A stretch of DNA of 41,334 bases. It comes from [Clostridium] symbiosum. GTDB taxonomy: Bacteria > Bacillota > Clostridia > Lachnospirales > Lachnospiraceae. The stretch covers positions 1 through 41,334 of the forward strand of contig JAETSN010000039.1 in assembly GCA_021769625.1 (NCBI GenBank), in the 5' to 3' direction. The notes beneath the pieces were generated by a model that made no database searches, was not told the DNA's origin, and worked only from the letters and a program-made list of their open reading frames with translations. The translations under genes were made by a program, and so were the position numbers. Shown piece after piece: positions 40,856 to 41,334 of this stretch (positions within the stretch are counted from its first letter, which is position 1; each line of letters opens with the position of its first letter).

Positions 40856-41334
40856 GCGTTGTTTCCTTTCTGCCCCTTTTGCCTTTGCCGCCTTTGACGT
40901 CATCGACAGGCGTCTGCTCCGGCTACGAAGTGGAACGTACTTCAACTGATTGATTGTTCAGCCCTTCGCTCCATCCCCATTACAGGGACTTCCTCACTAC
41001 TATGGCTTCTGCTGACTTCTCACAGTTCGTTGTTACTACGGCTAATGATTCCGCCTGTGAGACCTCCACGCTTAAGGTGCGCGCTCTTTCCCCTCATCTA
41101 TCCGCCACATCTACCCGTACTTCCAGCAACTTTTGGACTTCATCTCTTTTAGCAGACTTATCCGTATTTCCGAGCCTTATATGTGATTCCTGTCCGTCGG
41201 ACCAAGGGTTTGCCTACAGCTTCCTTCAGATTCCATCTCACGATGGACACCCTTGCTGTTCAGCTATACACTTCCTCGTTGCCTAGGCGTGTTCGGGACT
41301 TTCACCCGTTAGAGCGCGCCCATGGCGCGCAAAC

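Larger units (their letters stand above)
39564..41334 (-). mobile_element. Group II intron with reverse transcriptase ORF
   Basis: A minus-strand intron of about 1.77 kb. Near the right edge is the domain I start region (CTCTAACGGGTGAAAGTCCCG), then the conserved stretch AGCAAGGGTGTCCATCGTGAG. The reverse transcriptase gene occupies domain IV. Domain V is at about 39610-39645 and the domain VI hairpin (GAAATTTCTC/GAGAAATTTC) follows. The 3' end is probably CTCGAT at 39564. The first bases at the edge read GTTTGCGCGCC, compared with the usual GUGYG, so the 5' end is either here or a few bases outside. The 478 nt between 40856 and the edge are intron RNA and hold no other gene. Confidence 0.88.

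Overview
The window looks like chromosomal DNA of an anaerobic, Gram-positive, probably spore-forming and flagellated member of the Clostridia, most likely Lachnospiraceae. The evidence is a two-subunit class I fumarase, a monoderm-type Tad/Flp pilus locus without secretin genes, BofA and YaaL homologues, flagellin with FliS and a DUF6240-type protein, GlgB, strong AGGAGG ribosome binding sites and consensus sigma-A promoters. Species cannot be named from the sequence alone. Almost every gene is on the minus strand. The exceptions are yaaL, a small membrane protein, an AraC regulator and two tRNAs.

Layout. 1-500: a gene-free leader with two strong minus-strand promoters pointing out of the window, possibly the front of an rRNA operon. 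502-5746: tRNA-Ser(GCU), a truncated J-domain copy, a membrane J-domain protein, an HscC-like Hsp70, fumarase beta and alpha subunits, and a HIT hydrolase. 5798-7407: a flavodoxin/SCP-2 fusion and a rhomboid protease, overlapping by 4 nt. 7482-17489: a Tad pilus locus, in transcription order prepilin peptidase, TadZ, TadA, TadB, TadC, Flp pilin, DUF5702 protein, TadE-like pseudopilin with metal-binding repeats, second prepilin peptidase, second TadE-like pseudopilin, FHA protein. It is read from a clear promoter at 17651-17679. 17716-18413: divergent bofA and yaaL. 18416-23366: a flagellar group (DUF6240/FliK-like protein, flagellin, FliS) with a possible CsrA-type hairpin ahead of flagellin. 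23529-28232: a TPR protein with a degenerate AAA-like domain, then glgB. 28339-30115: tatD and rsmA. 30241-31971 (plus strand): tRNA-Lys(CUU), a small membrane protein and an AraC regulator. 31968-36668 (minus): a small protein, ilvE, a zinc-ribbon protein, a DUF89 protein, an RlmI-like methyltransferase and an AlkD-like protein. 36915-36988: tRNA-Pro(CGG), then a strong bidirectional terminator. 37091-39460: an orphan metQ lipoprotein, a LysR regulator and a PGDYG-like small protein. 39564-41334: a group II intron with its reverse transcriptase, running to the right edge.

How the genes work together. The pilus locus holds the motor ATPase, inner-membrane platform, pilin, pseudopilins and two peptidases, so it could build a complete Gram-positive Tad pilus. 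The DnaK-like and J-domain genes look like a dedicated Hsp70 pair with a membrane-bound co-chaperone. The LysR gene, the perfect 17-bp palindrome TATAGG-N5-CCTATA and metQ look like a local regulator-operator-target unit.

The parts least explained by known annotation are: the HPE-type J protein with an internal tandem duplication and a broken second copy; the 31-bp inverted repeat inside the pilus operon, whose only two mismatches become G-U pairs in the operon RNA; the TPR/degenerate-AAA protein; and the large DUF6240 protein with recurring T-x-E-N-L segments and a FliK-like tail. No CRISPR array, prophage or defence island was seen. Functions come from reading motifs by eye; no database search was run.
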